In this document: positions 28,183 to 35,998 of the stretch, piece by piece
Layout of the letters: every line of letters starts with the position of its first letter
How positions within the stretch are numbered: the stretch's first letter is position 1
Position numbers and translations under genes: made by a program
The notes under the pieces: generated by a model
The model's database searches: none
Told to the model about the DNA's origin: nothing
What the model saw: only the letters and a program-made list of their open reading frames with translations
Assembly: GCA_944326035.1 (NCBI GenBank)
Contig: CALVCS010000001.1
Span: forward strand, 82,922-146,921
DNA from: an uncultured Alistipes sp.
Lineage (GTDB): Bacteria > Bacteroidota > Bacteroidia > Bacteroidales > Rikenellaceae
Length of the DNA: 64,000 bases
Direction of reading: 5' to 3'

Positions 28183-28396
28183 AAATCTTGCTAATTAATT
28201 TATAGGTTTTCCGGGCTATTCCCCGGTTGTTCAGTGGTTTTTCTTTCATAGGTTGGGGCCTGGCATAGGCGAATGGCATTCCCATCCCCCAAAGGCCGAC
28301 CGGTCAGAGCGTCTCTTTTCCCCTCTCCTTCTTCTCCCCTTTCTCGCTCCATGCTCCTCCAATCGCCATTTTTGGCCGCTCTGGCACCCAAATTTA

Positions 28397-29104
28397 CTAA
28401 AAAGTTCCGATAAGCCCATACTTCCGCGTCGAACAGAATACCTGACTATAGATATGAAAACCGGGACGAGAGGTTTCGATCTTGCGATTGAGTTGCAAAA
28501 TGGGCGAGCCGGACTTGACGTGCAGGTATTCGCGTTGCCGTTTGTCGGCCCGGATGGCCAGCAACTGCTGCATGCCCCCCGTCACGACAATCTGATACTG
28601 TGTCCGCAGGAAATTGAACAACGACGCATTTTCCAGGTTATAAGACGTAAAGTTCGGCAACCCGATGTTGGGCAGCATGGTAATATCCAAAAAGACAGGA
28701 GCATCGTCCAACACCCGCAGCCGTTCGAAATAGATGCATCCGGCCTGTTGTTCGGCCGCATTGATCGGGAAACCGAACGCTTCGGTCCAGGGTCTCAGTT
28801 CGGGTTTGAGAATGATCCGGGTAAAAAAATCGGGCCGTCCCACCGCCGACGTCGTCCCGCTCAACGACAAGATGCCGATGCCCCGAGGAGCTCCTTTGAC
28901 GATACTTCCTTTGCCCTGATGCTTCTGAATATAACCGTCACTCACCAGCTGGTCCAACGCCTTGCGGACCGTCGGACGGGCCAGCGAATAGCGCTGACAC
29001 AAGTCATGTTCCGAAGGCAACAAATCGCCCGGCGCATACCTCCCCTCAGAGATCGCCTGACGCAGGGCTTCGTACACTTGTCTATAACGAGGCAATTCCT
29101 CCAT
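28397..29104 (-). CDS. GntR-family transcription regulator with UTRA domain
   Basis: 235 residues. An N-terminal winged helix of GntR type (YRQVYEALRQAISEGRYAPGDLLPSEHDLC ... SLARPTVRKALDQLV) is followed by a UTRA effector domain (about 80-235) of the HutC/TreR/NagR subgroup. It contains YFERLRVLDDAPVFLDITMLPN. Such regulators usually repress a divergent or neighbouring operon and are released by a sugar phosphate or related acid. It is divergent from the oxoacid dehydrogenase/aldolase gene cluster, and a TTGTATATACAG operator-like site lies between them. It is therefore the probable regulator of that cluster. Confidence 0.88.
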   Translation of the reverse strand: MEELPRYRQVYEALRQAISEGRYAPGDLLPSEHDLCQRYSLARPTVRKALDQLVSDGYIQKHQGKGSIVKGAPRGIGILSLSGTTSAVGRPDFFTRIILKPELRPWTEAFGFPINAAEQQAGCIYFERLRVLDDAPVFLDITMLPNIGLPNFTSYNLENASLFNFLRTQYQIVVTGGMQQLLAIRADKRQREYLHVKSGSPILQLNRKIETSRPGFHIYSQVFCSTRKYGLIGTF

Positions 29105-29224
29105 GGTCTGTTTCTATTCGGGGGCAACCCCCACATGACGAGCTTTTTCCGTCCGTTCAGACGGCTGCTCTCCGACCAAAAGTAAGGAAAGATTCCGGGG
29201 CTTGCAAATTTTTAGCCTATAAAT

Positions 29225-29236
29225 TTGTATATACAG
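29225..29236. promoter_or_regulatory. Palindromic operator-like site for the GntR/UTRA regulator
   Basis: TTGTATATACAG differs at one base from TTGTATATACAA, the operator recognised by TreR of the same regulator subgroup. It is 121 bases upstream of the regulator start and about 76 bases upstream of the -33 element of the E2 promoter. The function is inferred from family and position. Confidence 0.55.
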
Positions 29237-29311
29237 GTTGTCAACTTGTAAACACTCAACAAAAAGCTATCTTATTGATTTTATGCAAATAGTAAATTTT
29301 TACTAAAAAAC

Positions 29312-29342
29312 TTGTTCATCTGAAGTTAAAAATGTATTTTTG
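29312..29342 (+). promoter_or_regulatory. Bacteroidetes promoter of the oxoacid dehydrogenase/aldolase cluster
   Basis: TTG (29312-29314) and TATTTTTG (29335-29342) are separated by 20 bases and match -33/-7. The whole 29200-29390 region is strikingly AT-rich compared with its neighbours. The E2 start is 49 bases downstream. Confidence 0.75.
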
Positions 29343-29391
29343 TCATATTCCGCTTTCAGCAACTAAACCTTAAAACAATAAAACCTAATTT

Positions 29392-30744
29392 ATGGCTACC
29401 GTAGTAATCATGCCTAAACAGGGTCAGTCCGTAGAAAGCTGCATCCTGACCGAATTCAAAAAGAAAAAAGGAGATACCGTCTCCGAAGGCGATATTCTGT
29501 TCGCCTACGAAACCGACAAGGCCTCGTTCGAAGAAGAAGCCAAAGTCAGCGGAACGGTGCTGGATATATTTTTCGATGACGGGGACGAAATTCCGGTTCT
29601 GACCAACGTCATGGTCATCGGCAACCCGGGCGAAAGCACCGAAGAGTTCCGTCCGGGCGGCAGTGCGCCCGCCGCCGCTGAAACGCCGGCCGCCCAACCT
29701 GCCGCCAGCGCAGCTCCAACCGCAGCCACACCGACCCCGACAGCCGCACCGACCCCCTCGGCTCCAGTCACCGCACCCGCCTCACCCGCTTCGGGTATCT
29801 CTCCCCGGGCTCGCGTATTGGCGGAAAAAGAAGCCGTGAATGTAAGCACCCTCAATGGCACCGGCCCCAAAGGTCGTATCATTGAACGGGATGTGCGGGC
29901 CGCCATGGCCGCCACGCCTAAGCTCACTCCGCTGGCCAAAGAGATCGCCAAAGAGACCGGAGCCGCCGTTCCCTCTACCGGAACCGGGCTGGCCGGCATG
30001 GTCAAAGGTGGCGACCTGGGGGCACTGAAGAACGCCGTTTACAGCAGCGACAGCGAAATCAAACCGCTGACCAATATGCGGAAACTGATCGCCAAGGCCA
30101 TGTATGCCTCGCTGCAAAACTCGGCTCAGCTGACTCACCACCTCAGCGCCGATGCCCGTCGTATCCTCGAACTGCGCGAAAAGGTGAAAAAAGCCATGGC
30201 CAACGGATACCCGACCAACATTACCCTCAACGACATGGTCTGCCTGGCCGTCATCAAGGCTCTCAAGCAGTTCCCGCAGGTTAACTCCCACTTCCTGGGC
30301 GACAGCATGCGCCTCTTCTCGAAGGTACACCTGGGACTGGCCGTCGATACCGAACGCGGTCTGATGGTTCCCACCGTCAAGAATGCCGACGACCTCTCGA
30401 TCCAAGGCCTCTCCAACCAACTGAAAGAGGTGGCCGCCGCCTGCAAGAAAGGGGCGATCGATCCCGACCTGCTCTCGCCAGAAGCGGCGTCATTCACCGT
30501 GTCGAACCTGGGGAACTACGGCGTAGAGATCTTTACGCCGGTGATCAACCTGCCGCAATCGGCCATTTTGGGCGTGAACACCATCGTACCGCGGCCGAAG
30601 GATCTGGGCGGCGGAGTATACGGTTTCGTGCCCCATATCGGGTTGAGCCTGACGTACGACCACCGGGCACTGGACGGCGGAGAAGCCACCCGGTTCCTCA
30701 AACAGATCGCCATCGAGATCGAAAACCTCGACTTCGAACTGTAA
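29392..30744 (+). CDS. 2-oxoacid dehydrogenase E2 component (dihydrolipoyl acyltransferase)
   Basis: 450 residues. One N-terminal lipoyl domain has the lipoylated lysine K43 in YETDKASFEEE. A P/A/T-rich linker (about 85-135) follows. There are then two E3-binding-type segments in a row: ISPRARVLAEKEAVN...GTGPKGRI near 136-172, and a second, LTPLAKEIAKETGAAV...GTGLAGMV near 180-212. The C-terminal acyltransferase core carries the catalytic HRALDGG motif. E2 transfers the acyl group from the lipoyl arm to CoA. Tandem E3-binding domains are less usual than one. The substrate oxoacid cannot be read from sequence. It is the first gene of the cluster. Confidence 0.92.
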   Translation: MATVVIMPKQGQSVESCILTEFKKKKGDTVSEGDILFAYETDKASFEEEAKVSGTVLDIFFDDGDEIPVLTNVMVIGNPGESTEEFRPGGSAPAAAETPAAQPAASAAPTAATPTPTAAPTPSAPVTAPASPASGISPRARVLAEKEAVNVSTLNGTGPKGRIIERDVRAAMAATPKLTPLAKEIAKETGAAVPSTGTGLAGMVKGGDLGALKNAVYSSDSEIKPLTNMRKLIAKAMYASLQNSAQLTHHLSADARRILELREKVKKAMANGYPTNITLNDMVCLAVIKALKQFPQVNSHFLGDSMRLFSKVHLGLAVDTERGLMVPTVKNADDLSIQGLSNQLKEVAAACKKGAIDPDLLSPEAASFTVSNLGNYGVEIFTPVINLPQSAILGVNTIVPRPKDLGGGVYGFVPHIGLSLTYDHRALDGGEATRFLKQIAIEIENLDFEL

Positions 30745-30803
30745 TTTCCCGACTGCAAAAAAACGTGTAGAACGTATAAGATAAACACAAACCGAATAAG
30801 TAA

Positions 30804-32165
30804 ATGATTGATTTAGCGATTATCGGCGGCGGGCCTGCCGGCTATGTGGCCGCCGAACGTGCCGGAGCCAAAGGGCTCAGCGTCGTGCTTTTCGAAAAGA
30901 AAGAACTGGGAGGTGTTTGCCTCAACGAAGGTTGCATCCCGACCAAAACCCTGCTCTACGGAGCCAAAGTCTACGATACGGCCGTTCATGGAGATAAATA
31001 TGGCGTATCGGTCCAGAGCGCCTCGTTCGACTTCAAAAAAATGATGGATCGCAAAAATAAGGTGATCCGCAAACTGGTCGGCGGCGTGGGAGCCAAAATG
31101 AAAGCTCATCAGGTCACCGTGGTCAAAGGGGCTGCTCAAATCATGGGGCGTAGCGCCGAAGGCATTGAAATCCAATGCGACGGACAAAGCTACAAGGCAG
31201 CCAACCTGCTGATCTGCACCGGATCGGAAGCGTTCATTCCGCCCATTCCGGGACTCAAGGAAGCCGGCGACGTGGTCCTGACGAACCGGGAAATCCTCGC
31301 CCTGAAAGAACAACCCAAAAAGTTGGTGATCATCGGGGGCGGCGTGATCGGCATGGAGTTCGCCAGCTTCTTTAACAGCTTGGGCACCGAAGTGACCGTG
31401 GTCGAAATGCTGCCCAAAATTCTGGGGGGCCTGGATGACGAAATCAGCCATATGCTGCAGGATATTTATGCCAAAAAAGGCGTGCAGTTCCACCTCTCCT
31501 GCCGCGTGACCGAAATCAAAGGCAATGAGGTGATCTATACGACCCCCGACGGCAAAACCGAATCGGCCTCGGGCGACAAGATTCTGGTGAGCGTCGGTCG
31601 CCGGGCCGTCACCCAAGGCTTCGGTCTGGAAACCCTGGGCGTGGAACTGAACCGTGGCGGCATCAAAGTGGACAACAAGATGCGCACCAACGTGCCGGGC
31701 GTCTATGCTGCCGGCGACGTCACGGGCTTCTCGCTGCTGGCCCACACCGCCAGCCGGGAAGGCGAAGTGGTGGTCAATAACCTCACCGGCCGTGCCGATC
31801 AGATGCGTTACGATGCCATTCCGGGTGTCGTCTACACCAACCCCGAAGTGGCCGGCGTAGGGCTGACCGAAGAAGCCGCTCAGAAAAAGGGCATCGCTTA
31901 TCGGGTTGCTAAACTCCCGATGGCCTATGCCGGACGTTTCGTTGCCGAAAACGAAGGCGGTACCGGCTTGTGCAAAGTGATCGTCGGAGCCCAATACGGC
32001 GAAGTGCTGGGCGTACACATGCTGGGCAATCCGTGCAGCGAAATCATCTACGGCGCCTGCATGGCCATCGAACAGGAAATGACCCTCGAAGCGATGCAGG
32101 AAGTGGTCTTCCCCCACCCGACCGTTTCGGAAATCTTCAAAGAGACGATCTTCTCATTCGAATAA
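30804..32165 (+). CDS. lpdA: Dihydrolipoyl dehydrogenase (E3)
   Basis: A 453-residue FAD/NAD disulfide oxidoreductase that reoxidises the lipoyl group of E2. The FAD-binding GGGPAGYVAAERA, the redox pair C39 and C44 in GGVCLNEGCIPTK, and the NAD-binding GGGVIGMEFASFFNSLG are present. So are the second FAD motif VYAAGDVTG and the C-terminal HPTVSE with the catalytic histidine. It follows E2 by 59 bases and precedes E1 by 51, so the three components of one complex are grouped. Confidence 0.95.
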   Translation: MIDLAIIGGGPAGYVAAERAGAKGLSVVLFEKKELGGVCLNEGCIPTKTLLYGAKVYDTAVHGDKYGVSVQSASFDFKKMMDRKNKVIRKLVGGVGAKMKAHQVTVVKGAAQIMGRSAEGIEIQCDGQSYKAANLLICTGSEAFIPPIPGLKEAGDVVLTNREILALKEQPKKLVIIGGGVIGMEFASFFNSLGTEVTVVEMLPKILGGLDDEISHMLQDIYAKKGVQFHLSCRVTEIKGNEVIYTTPDGKTESASGDKILVSVGRRAVTQGFGLETLGVELNRGGIKVDNKMRTNVPGVYAAGDVTGFSLLAHTASREGEVVVNNLTGRADQMRYDAIPGVVYTNPEVAGVGLTEEAAQKKGIAYRVAKLPMAYAGRFVAENEGGTGLCKVIVGAQYGEVLGVHMLGNPCSEIIYGACMAIEQEMTLEAMQEVVFPHPTVSEIFKETIFSFE

Positions 32166-32216
32166 CCTTTCCGCCTATCCTAAAACCTAATTTAATAAAC
32201 CGAAATTTCAACCAAC

Positions 32217-34691
32217 ATGCCTAAATCACAATACGTCGATCCTAAAGAGATCCGCAAAGCCGGAGAGATCACCTTCCAACCGATCCCGGTCAACCAGTAC
32301 AACAAAAGCATCAAAGACGAACTCGAAGCCAAGAACTTCACCGAAGAAGAGCTCAAGAACATCTACCACGACATGGTGGTGATCCGCGAGTTCGAAACCA
32401 TGCTCAACCTGGTGAAAACCACCGGAGGCTATAACGGCATCCCCTACAACAACCCGGGACCCGCCCACCTGTCGGCCGGTCAGGAAGCCGCTGCCGTCGG
32501 CATGGCCTATACGCTGACCACGGATGACTTCATTTTCGGTTCCCACCGTAGCCACGGCGAAATCTTGGCCAAAGGGCTTCGGTCGATCGCCATCCTCAGC
32601 GACGCCGAACTGGAAAAAATCATGAACGAATTCTGGGATGGCGCCACGGTCAAAGTGGCCAAGATGGGCTTCCAAGGTACAACCAAACAGCTCGCACGCC
32701 GATTCCTGCTCTACGGAGCCATGGCCGAAATCTTCGCCCGTATCACCGGCTTCAACAAAGGGCTGGGGGGCAGTATGCATACCTTCTTCATTCCGTTCGG
32801 GATCTTCCCCAACAACGCCATCGTGGGCGGTAGCGGCGATATCGCCGTCGGAGCGGCCCTCTACAAGAAGATCAACCGCAAACCGGGACTGGTCGTGGCC
32901 AATATCGGCGATGCCGCCATGGCTTGCGGTCCGGTTTGGGAAGGCCTGATGTTCGCCGCCATGGACCAGTTCAAACAGCTCTGGGAAGGCGACATGAAGG
33001 GCGGTCTGCCGGTGATCATCAACATCATGGACAACCAATACGGCATGGGAGGTCAAACCCGCGGCGAAACCATGGGTTACGATTTCGCGGCCCGCATCGG
33101 CGCCGGCGTCAACCCCGAACAGATGCATGCTGAACGCGTCGACGGCTACAACCCGCTGGCCGTCATCGACGCCTATCGTCGTAAACGCGCCATCATCGAA
33201 AAGAAAGATGGCCCCGTGCTGCTGGATGTGGTTACGTATCGTTACAGCGGTCACTCGCCCTCCGACGCCTCGTCCTACCGGACCAAAGAAGAGCTGGAAG
33301 CCTGGATGGCCGAAGACTGCATCGAAGCCTACGGAAAACAGCTGATCGAAGCCGGTCTCTCGACCCAAGCCGATCTGGATGCGGTATGGAAAGATGTCAA
33401 AGAGGTGATGACCGACATTTTCAAACTGGCCATCGACGAAGAGCTCTCTCCGCGGATGGACCTGCACAAAGAACCCGAATTGTTGGGGGGCATGACCTTC
33501 TCGAACGGTTCGGTCGACTCGATGTCCGATGCCAAACCCGAAGTCAACCATCCGATGGCTGAAAATCCTCGGGTACAGCAAATCGCCAAGAAAGAACGTT
33601 TCGTAACCGACAAAAATGGCAACCCTGTCTCGAAGATGAAACAGTTCCAACTGCGTGACGGTATTTTCGAAGCGATCATCGACCGCTTCTACAAAGACGC
33701 TTCGCTGGTGGCCTACGGAGAAGAAAACCGCGACTGGGGCGGTGCCTTCGCCGTTTATCGCGGACTGACCGAAGCTCTGCCTTATCACCGCCTGTTCAAC
33801 TCGCCGATCTCGGAAGCCTCGATCATCGGAACCGCTATCGGATACGCCATGTGCGGCGGCCGGGTGATCCCCGAAATCATGTACTGCGACTTCCTGGGTC
33901 GTTGCGGCGACGAAATCTTCAACCAGCTGCCCAAATGGCAGGCCATGAGCGGCAATATTCTCAAAATGCCGGTTGTTGTTCGCGTATCGGTCGGCTCGAA
34001 ATACGGTGCGCAACACTCGCAGGACTGGACCTCGCTGTGCGCCCACATCCCGGGCCTGAAAGTGGTCTTCCCCGTAACGCCCTATGACGCCAAAGGGTTG
34101 ATGAACGCCGCTCTGCAAGGAACCGACCCGGTGATCTTCTTCGAAAGCCAGCGAATCTACGACATTGGCGAACAGTTCCATGAAGGAGGCGTTCCTGAAG
34201 GGTATTATGAAATTCCGATCGGCGAACCCGACATCAAACGCGAAGGGAAAGACATCACGATCCTGACCATCGGGGCAACGCTCTACCGAGCCCTGGAAGC
34301 CGCCAAGATGTTGGAAGAAAAATATGGCATGAGCGCCGAAGTGATCGATGCCCGCTCGTTGGTTCCGTTCAACTACGAAAAGGTCCTGGCTTCGATCAAG
34401 AAGACCGGCCGTATCGTGATCGCCAGCGACGCCAGCAGCCGCGGTTCGTTCCTCAACGACCTGGCCCGCAACATCACCGAACTGGCTTTCGACGAGTTGG
34501 ATGCTCCTCCCGCCGTGCTGGGCTCCCGCAACTGGATCACACCGGCCTACGAGCTCGAATATGCGTTCTTCCCGCAACCGTCGGATTTCATCGACATCAT
34601 CCACGAAAAGATCGTCCCGCTGCAGGGGCACGTTCCGACCGCCAACTTCACCGATGCCGAACAGATCCGCCGCGCCAAAGAAGGCGTTTAA
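32217..34691 (+). CDS. 2-oxoacid dehydrogenase E1, fused alpha and beta subunits
   Basis: 824 residues in one chain. The first half (about 45-430) is the thiamine-diphosphate-binding alpha subunit: GPAHLSAGQEAAAVG, GGSMHTF, then GDAAMACGPVWEGLMFA...NQYGM as the ThDP motif. A linker near 435-480 leads to the beta subunit, with GEENRDWGGAFAVYRGL, NSPISEASIIGTAIGYA and the C-terminal transketolase-like domain (SLVPFNYEKVLASIKKTGRIVIASDAS). Fused E1 is common in Bacteroidetes and resembles branched-chain or acetoin-type dehydrogenases. The substrate here is unknown, but the downstream aldolase genes suggest a sugar-derived oxoacid such as pyruvate. Confidence 0.93.
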   Translation: MPKSQYVDPKEIRKAGEITFQPIPVNQYNKSIKDELEAKNFTEEELKNIYHDMVVIREFETMLNLVKTTGGYNGIPYNNPGPAHLSAGQEAAAVGMAYTLTTDDFIFGSHRSHGEILAKGLRSIAILSDAELEKIMNEFWDGATVKVAKMGFQGTTKQLARRFLLYGAMAEIFARITGFNKGLGGSMHTFFIPFGIFPNNAIVGGSGDIAVGAALYKKINRKPGLVVANIGDAAMACGPVWEGLMFAAMDQFKQLWEGDMKGGLPVIINIMDNQYGMGGQTRGETMGYDFAARIGAGVNPEQMHAERVDGYNPLAVIDAYRRKRAIIEKKDGPVLLDVVTYRYSGHSPSDASSYRTKEELEAWMAEDCIEAYGKQLIEAGLSTQADLDAVWKDVKEVMTDIFKLAIDEELSPRMDLHKEPELLGGMTFSNGSVDSMSDAKPEVNHPMAENPRVQQIAKKERFVTDKNGNPVSKMKQFQLRDGIFEAIIDRFYKDASLVAYGEENRDWGGAFAVYRGLTEALPYHRLFNSPISEASIIGTAIGYAMCGGRVIPEIMYCDFLGRCGDEIFNQLPKWQAMSGNILKMPVVVRVSVGSKYGAQHSQDWTSLCAHIPGLKVVFPVTPYDAKGLMNAALQGTDPVIFFESQRIYDIGEQFHEGGVPEGYYEIPIGEPDIKREGKDITILTIGATLYRALEAAKMLEEKYGMSAEVIDARSLVPFNYEKVLASIKKTGRIVIASDASSRGSFLNDLARNITELAFDELDAPPAVLGSRNWITPAYELEYAFFPQPSDFIDIIHEKIVPLQGHVPTANFTDAEQIRRAKEGV

Positions 34692-34705
34692 TTCCTTCCC
34701 CCACC

Positions 34706-34752
34706 TCTTTTCAAAAGTATGACCCCTCGCGGGTCATACTTTTGAAAAGAGT
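34706..34752 (+). terminator. Perfect 21-bp inverted repeat after the E1 gene
   Basis: Arms at 34706-34726 and 34732-34752 (core AAAAGTATGACCC / GGGTCATACTTTT) surround a five-base loop. No T run follows, so it may be a processing or attenuating hairpin within the cluster and not a full stop. Confidence 0.75.
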
Positions 34753-34784
34753 ACCTAACCCTACCGAACCTAAAACCTGAACCT

Positions 34785-35972
34785 ATGTGCGAATTTTGTA
34801 ACCATAGCGCTACGGAAGTGAACGTCAACGCTCACCTCCATACGCCCTATTCGTTCAGCTCTTTCGAGAAGCTGACCGATGCCCTGAACATGGCCCTGAA
34901 GGAAAACGTTCAGGTTGTCGGAATCAACGATTTCTACACCACCCGAGGTTACGAGCAATGGGATCACGAATGCCGCCGCCGAAGACTCTATCCGCTGTTC
35001 AATATCGAATTCATCAGCCTCAACAAGGAGGATCAGGCCGCGGGTGTCCGCGTCAATGACCCCAATAACCCGGGACGTACCTATTTGAGCGGGAAGGGGC
35101 TCTATTGTCCCCCCTTTCTCCCCGAACCCTACGCCGGACAATTAGCCACCGTCGTCGCCGAAACCGATAAACAGGTGCGGCAGATGTGCGAGAAACTCAA
35201 CGAGCTGCTCCGTGAAAAAGAGGCCGGTTTCGAACTCGACATCCAATGGATCGAAGAGCACCTCACCCAAGGCTCCATTCGGGAACGGCACCTGGCCAAA
35301 GCACTCCGGATGGTCGCTACCGAACATTTCAAAGAGGACCTCGAACAGCTGCTGGCCTTTTTTGAAAAAATTTTCGGAGGACGTCCCCTGCAGGCCGATC
35401 TGAACAACGTCGCCGCCGTGGAGAACGAAATCCGTAGCAAACTGCTCAAAGCCGGCGGCCCGGCTTTCGTGGCCGAAGACCCCAAAGCCTTCCTGCCGAT
35501 GGAAGACGTGCGTCGTATCATTCTGGCTGCGGGAGGTATCCCGACCTATCCGTTTCTGGCCGACGACGCCAAAGGCCATTTCACCGACTTCGAACAGGAT
35601 GTCAAACGGACGGCCGCCATCCTCAAGGATCGGGGCATCTATTCGGTGGAATTCATCCCCACGCGCAACAGCATCGAAGTCTTGGAAGCCTATGCCGGCT
35701 ACCTGCATGAACAGGGATTTGCCGTCACTTTCGGCTCCGAACACAATACCCCGGCCATGGAACCGATCCTGCTGTCCGCCCGCGACGGTCGTCCCCTGAC
35801 CCCCAAACTCAAATCCATCAACTATGCCGGAGCCTGTATCGTAGCGGCCCATCAGGAAGCCCTGCGACGAGGCTATGAAGGTTATACCAGTCACGAAGGA
35901 ATGCCGTCGCTGGCCAAACGAAACCTGTTCATTCAGGAAGGCAATCGGCTGATTCGCGCCCTGATCCGGTAA
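34785..35972 (+). CDS. PHP-domain metal-dependent hydrolase-like protein
   Basis: A 395-residue protein with the N-terminal PHP motif NVNAHLHTPYSFSS (HxH metal ligands). It is followed by VVGINDFYTTRGYEQW, NIEFISLN and a late GSEHNTPAMEP, all matching the metal-binding positions of the polymerase and histidinol phosphatase fold. A helical insertion covers about 120-240. PHP proteins include phosphoesterases, and a sugar-phosphate phosphatase role would suit its neighbours, but nothing in the sequence proves this. It sits between the E1 gene and the aldolase/dehydrogenase fusion, 26 bases before the latter. Confidence 0.7.
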   Translation: MCEFCNHSATEVNVNAHLHTPYSFSSFEKLTDALNMALKENVQVVGINDFYTTRGYEQWDHECRRRRLYPLFNIEFISLNKEDQAAGVRVNDPNNPGRTYLSGKGLYCPPFLPEPYAGQLATVVAETDKQVRQMCEKLNELLREKEAGFELDIQWIEEHLTQGSIRERHLAKALRMVATEHFKEDLEQLLAFFEKIFGGRPLQADLNNVAAVENEIRSKLLKAGGPAFVAEDPKAFLPMEDVRRIILAAGGIPTYPFLADDAKGHFTDFEQDVKRTAAILKDRGIYSVEFIPTRNSIEVLEAYAGYLHEQGFAVTFGSEHNTPAMEPILLSARDGRPLTPKLKSINYAGACIVAAHQEALRRGYEGYTSHEGMPSLAKRNLFIQEGNRLIRALIR

Positions 35973-35998
35973 CTCAACCTTTAATTTGAAGCAATCCT

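Noticed and set aside
28200..28391. A 63-codon minus-strand frame between the GntR and kdsD genes
   Set aside because: It is rich in charged and low-complexity residues with no homology I recognise, and it overlaps the probable kdsD leader.
32226..34631. An 801-codon open frame antisense to the E1 gene
   Set aside because: It mirrors the codon bias of a GC-rich gene. The plus-strand E1 has unambiguous motifs along its full length, and the antisense product shows no domain-like pattern.
29392..34691. Assigning the dehydrogenase complex as the cell's main pyruvate dehydrogenase
   Set aside because: Substrate cannot be read from E1 or E2 here, anaerobic Bacteroidales usually oxidise pyruvate by ferredoxin oxidoreductase, and the gene neighbours point to a specialised role.
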